Part shown: piece after piece, positions 61,610 to 64,000 of the stretch
Layout: each line of letters opens with the position of its first letter
Position numbering within the stretch: the first letter of the stretch is position 1
DNA from: Bdellovibrionales bacterium RIFOXYC1_FULL_37_79
GTDB taxonomy: Bacteria; Bdellovibrionota; Bacteriovoracia; Bacteriovoracales; Bacteriovoracaceae
Direction of reading: 5' to 3'
NCBI GenBank assembly: GCA_001770015.1
Contig: MEQB01000032.1
Location: 1-64,000, forward strand
DNA length: 64,000 bases
Notes under the pieces: model-generated
Seen by the model: the letters and a program-made list of their open reading frames with translations, nothing else
Databases searched by the model: none
What the model was told of the DNA's origin: nothing
Translations under genes and position numbers: made by a program

Positions 61610-64000
61610 ATTGACGGGAATTCCATTCCTCACTAACATTTCTCCCATGGACCAGTTTAGCAAAAAAAATATGGGCGGGGCAGTTTTGCTCGTTTCGTGT
61701 ATTACGGGACTTTTCAGTTTCCTTATTTTGCAGTACCTGACCACCAATGCGACTTGGCGCAAACAAAGCATCCAGCAATGGAATGAGATTGTCGCCAGAG
61801 AGTCGGCGCAATCAGCCTTTGTCTTGATGGAGGCAGCTTTGGAGCGAAGACTCTGGGAAATTCCTCCAGATAAGGATTGTAAAAAGCAACTAAAGTTCTC
61901 CTTGAATGGAAGTACGGACACCGATGCCAGCTATGAAGTGAAGGCCCAGTACCTGCCCGTTAGCAAACTGCTGGTCATGAATAGTGTTGGCAGTTTTAAA
62001 GACACCACGGTTTATTTTGAAAAGAATTTGATCATTGGGGATGTCACCGATTATCTGGTCTGGTCAAGAGCTCAATCCCAAACCATGATTGATACGTCCC
62101 CATACGCTACCCATCAAATCGCCAAAGTCGTTGGTAAACATAGAAAAATCTATTTTGAAGGGCCAGTCCAGCTAGCTGGTTCAACTTATCGCGCCGGTTA
62201 TCCTCCATTGGAAAGTCGAACTTTTTCTGATTTTGCTCCCATGAAAAATCCTGACGAGTTAAAAATCGTCATGCAATCTGAACGTATGATTTTTCAAAAG
62301 GGACTAAGTTATGGAGGAATGATGCATCCCAAACCTGATTCCACTGATGTTTTGGGCAACCTGAACCAGCCTAATTTTTACAATTTATTCACCACCACCG
62401 CTCCGGAAAATAGCTACCGCCAGCATACCAGCGGTGGTACTTTTATTACCAATGACTTTAGTGAAGCCCAGGATATCATAAATAAGTTTGACACGAATAC
62501 CCCCATCAATATGAATCTGTTAAAAAAACATTTTTATCCCCGAGCTTTGTTTTGCGGTACCCCCCCGCTCAATGCCGAAACCGGGGTGGATGACGGATGC
62601 TATACGGACGATCCGGATAAATGGCTATTTTGGGACTATAACTACGGAGGCCTGGCAAACTTTGGCATGCGGGCTGATTTCGGTTGTTTTGCTCCCAACT
62701 CCACCACCAAGCGTTGTTCCGATTCAAGCTCCTTTCCCAAAGGATTTACCAATTGGAGAACAAACTCTGGATTACAAAGTTCTCTGTTTACCACTGACGT
62801 GGAAATTCCAGATGCCCCTACTATCAACTGGGATAATATGGAAGCCTTTAAAGAGGATGCCAGCGCATGCGGACTGGTGATTGATGACCTAAGCGGATTC
62901 GATGCCGTCAACCAGGATTGTGAAATTGACAGAGTCTCCACCATCACCAAGTATATAAGCGGTGATCCAAATCCCTGCACCAAAATTCACCAATTAAATT
63001 TAGAAAACCTGGCCACCAAATTGAAAAATTTTGATGTCAACACCTATCTCAACACCCCTGATAAAGAACTGGCGAGAAGAGTGATCTATGCCTCCGTGCC
63101 CCTGGAAATTGTGCAAACCGATCAAAATGGACTGGCTTCTGACATTCTCTCAACAACCATCCGAGAAAAACTGGCCCTTTGGATGGTAAGTGAGGACACC
63201 CATTATCTGATGCCCAACCAGCCAGACACCACTTCCCCCATTGACGTTGATCCAAGTCGACTGAGGGAGCTTTATTTTAATGCAGGACCCTCCGCCACAC
63301 AAAAAGCCCCCCTGAAATTGGTTTTTCTCTCCCCGGAGCGAACTATCATCCACTCCCCATTTAGAAAAAGAACCACATACGATGAATTAAAAACCTACTA
63401 TCCCATCACCGGGGGAAGGATAAGGCCCGCTTATTCAATCCACACCGATTGGGTTCATCAAGAAGACGATGGATTTAAATACGGGGTCAGAAAAGTGATT
63501 ATCAAGAACCTGGCCTTACTAGATAACGGTGATCAATTTTTATATAACAACAATTTATATCTGACCGGTCTGTGGTTTGCTGCCTATCAAAATGAACAAC
63601 AATATCTTCGCAATAATTGTTTTTTAAGTGATGGAAGTCCCAAAGACATTGTTGATCTAACGGTCACTGCCACTCAACAAGGCATTATGGTACCCCCCAT
63701 TACCAGTCGTTTCTACAATCAAAGCACCTCACCTGCCACCATTTCCAATACCGCCGCTTGGCCTAGGGTGTTTGAAATCCAAAACGGTCATGGCTTACGG
63801 CTTCCTTCAATTGAATTATCGGGCACCCGGGTGGGGGTTAAATTTTCGGATGTTACTCCTACGGGAAAACGCAGACTCGATCAACCCCAAGGCATCCGCC
63901 AAAGAGATTATTACAATGACAAAATTAATCTGGCTGACCGCAGAGTTAATATCTCCCCGATCAATTGGTATTATCCCGTCAATCCCGATATAGGATGCGA
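61599..64000 (+). CDS. large membrane-anchored protein with PilX-like N-terminus, 3' end outside window
   Basis: An open frame runs from ATG 61599 (overlapping the previous stop by 11 nt) to the right edge, about 800 codons. A second in-frame ATG is at 61647; neither has a strong ribosome site, so the start is open. After a short basic segment (SKKNMGG) comes one hydrophobic helix (AVLLVSCITGLFSFLILQYL), then ARESAQSAFVLMEAALERRLW, the arrangement of PilX-type minor pilins and related pseudopilin tips. The remainder is a long extracytoplasmic part with many Cys, Trp and Pro (CGTPPLNAETG, CYTDDPDKW, WDYNYGG). Pilus-tip or secretion role is inferred; the family is not certain. Confidence 0.78.
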   Translation, partial: MSFKLTGIPFLTNISPMDQFSKKNMGGAVLLVSCITGLFSFLILQYLTTNATWRKQSIQQWNEIVARESAQSAFVLMEAALERRLWEIPPDKDCKKQLKFSLNGSTDTDASYEVKAQYLPVSKLLVMNSVGSFKDTTVYFEKNLIIGDVTDYLVWSRAQSQTMIDTSPYATHQIAKVVGKHRKIYFEGPVQLAGSTYRAGYPPLESRTFSDFAPMKNPDELKIVMQSERMIFQKGLSYGGMMHPKPDSTDVLGNLNQPNFYNLFTTTAPENSYRQHTSGGTFITNDFSEAQDIINKFDTNTPINMNLLKKHFYPRALFCGTPPLNAETGVDDGCYTDDPDKWLFWDYNYGGLANFGMRADFGCFAPNSTTKRCSDSSSFPKGFTNWRTNSGLQSSLFTTDVEIPDAPTINWDNMEAFKEDASACGLVIDDLSGFDAVNQDCEIDRVSTITKYISGDPNPCTKIHQLNLENLATKLKNFDVNTYLNTPDKELARRVIYASVPLEIVQTDQNGLASDILSTTIREKLALWMVSEDTHYLMPNQPDTTSPIDVDPSRLRELYFNAGPSATQKAPLKLVFLSPERTIIHSPFRKRTTYDELKTYYPITGGRIRPAYSIHTDWVHQEDDGFKYGVRKVIIKNLALLDNGDQFLYNNNLYLTGLWFAAYQNEQQYLRNNCFLSDGSPKDIVDLTVTATQQGIMVPPITSRFYNQSTSPATISNTAAWPRVFEIQNGHGLRLPSIELSGTRVGVKFSDVTPTGKRRLDQPQGIRQRDYYNDKINLADRRVNISPINWYYPVNPDIGC

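Noticed and set aside
1-64000. Search for tRNA, rRNA, prophage and CRISPR-Cas genes
   Set aside because: None could be recognised by eye in the intergenic stretches or among the proteins.

Overview
The window looks like a chromosome segment of a predatory or free-living member of the Bdellovibrionota (the Bdellovibrio/Bacteriovorax side of the old Deltaproteobacteria). The basis is a TIGR02147-type regulator, many Sec-exported proteins and lipoproteins of unknown function, several secreted protease families, receiver/PilZ-like fusion proteins, AT-rich intergenic DNA and good Shine-Dalgarno sites with some GTG and TTG starts. This is inferred from gene content, not from a marker gene. I saw no rRNA, tRNA, CRISPR array, transposase or prophage module.

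Layout. 1-5218 (minus strand, cut by the left edge): a very large lipoprotein with two N-terminal domains and at least fifteen 99-residue Ig-like repeats. 5.5-12.7 kb: a secreted subtilisin-family protease translationally coupled to a 1043-residue exported protein of unknown function, preceded by a glycine-tract lipoprotein. 13.2-15.8 kb: a lipoprotein made of cysteine-rich modules and a beta-helix. 15.8-18.1 kb: an HNH endonuclease and an MFS transporter, bracketed by near-identical terminator palindromes. 18.1-30.9 kb: central carbon metabolism and signalling, with pyruvate kinase, a receiver protein, a phosphorelay set (Hpt, degenerate receiver, receiver-PilZ), then the run C25 peptidase - glgP - gnd - zwf - pgl - AI-2E transporter. 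This run would connect glycogen breakdown to NADPH formation by the oxidative pentose phosphate pathway.

31-42 kb: a small membrane protein with a HAMP-like tail, peptidase T, an ATP-grasp/esterase two-gene operon, a long receiver/PilZ-like protein, small exported proteins, an M48 peptidase - adenosine deaminase - HD hydrolase operon, and aspartate kinase. 42-50.3 kb is rearranged accessory DNA. It holds secreted proteins, a 0.6-kb segmental duplication whose terminator loop is inverted between the copies, and an AAA/DUF4143-type ATPase lying between a truncated and an intact copy of a TIGR02147 gene. 50.3-52.0 kb is ettA.

52-59.3 kb is an uncharacterised cluster: two exported helical proteins, a secreted RCC1-repeat protein, a TPR/winged-helix regulator overlapping a trypsin-like protein whose catalytic Asp is not evident, and a membrane protein. 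59.6-64 kb has a large exported protein and the start of a large protein with a PilX-like N-terminus, cut by the right edge.

The best candidates for something new are the 52-59 kb regulator/protease/RCC1 cluster, the ATP-grasp/esterase pair, the Hpt plus Glu-receiver phosphorelay, and the hairpin-loop inversion between duplicated terminators.
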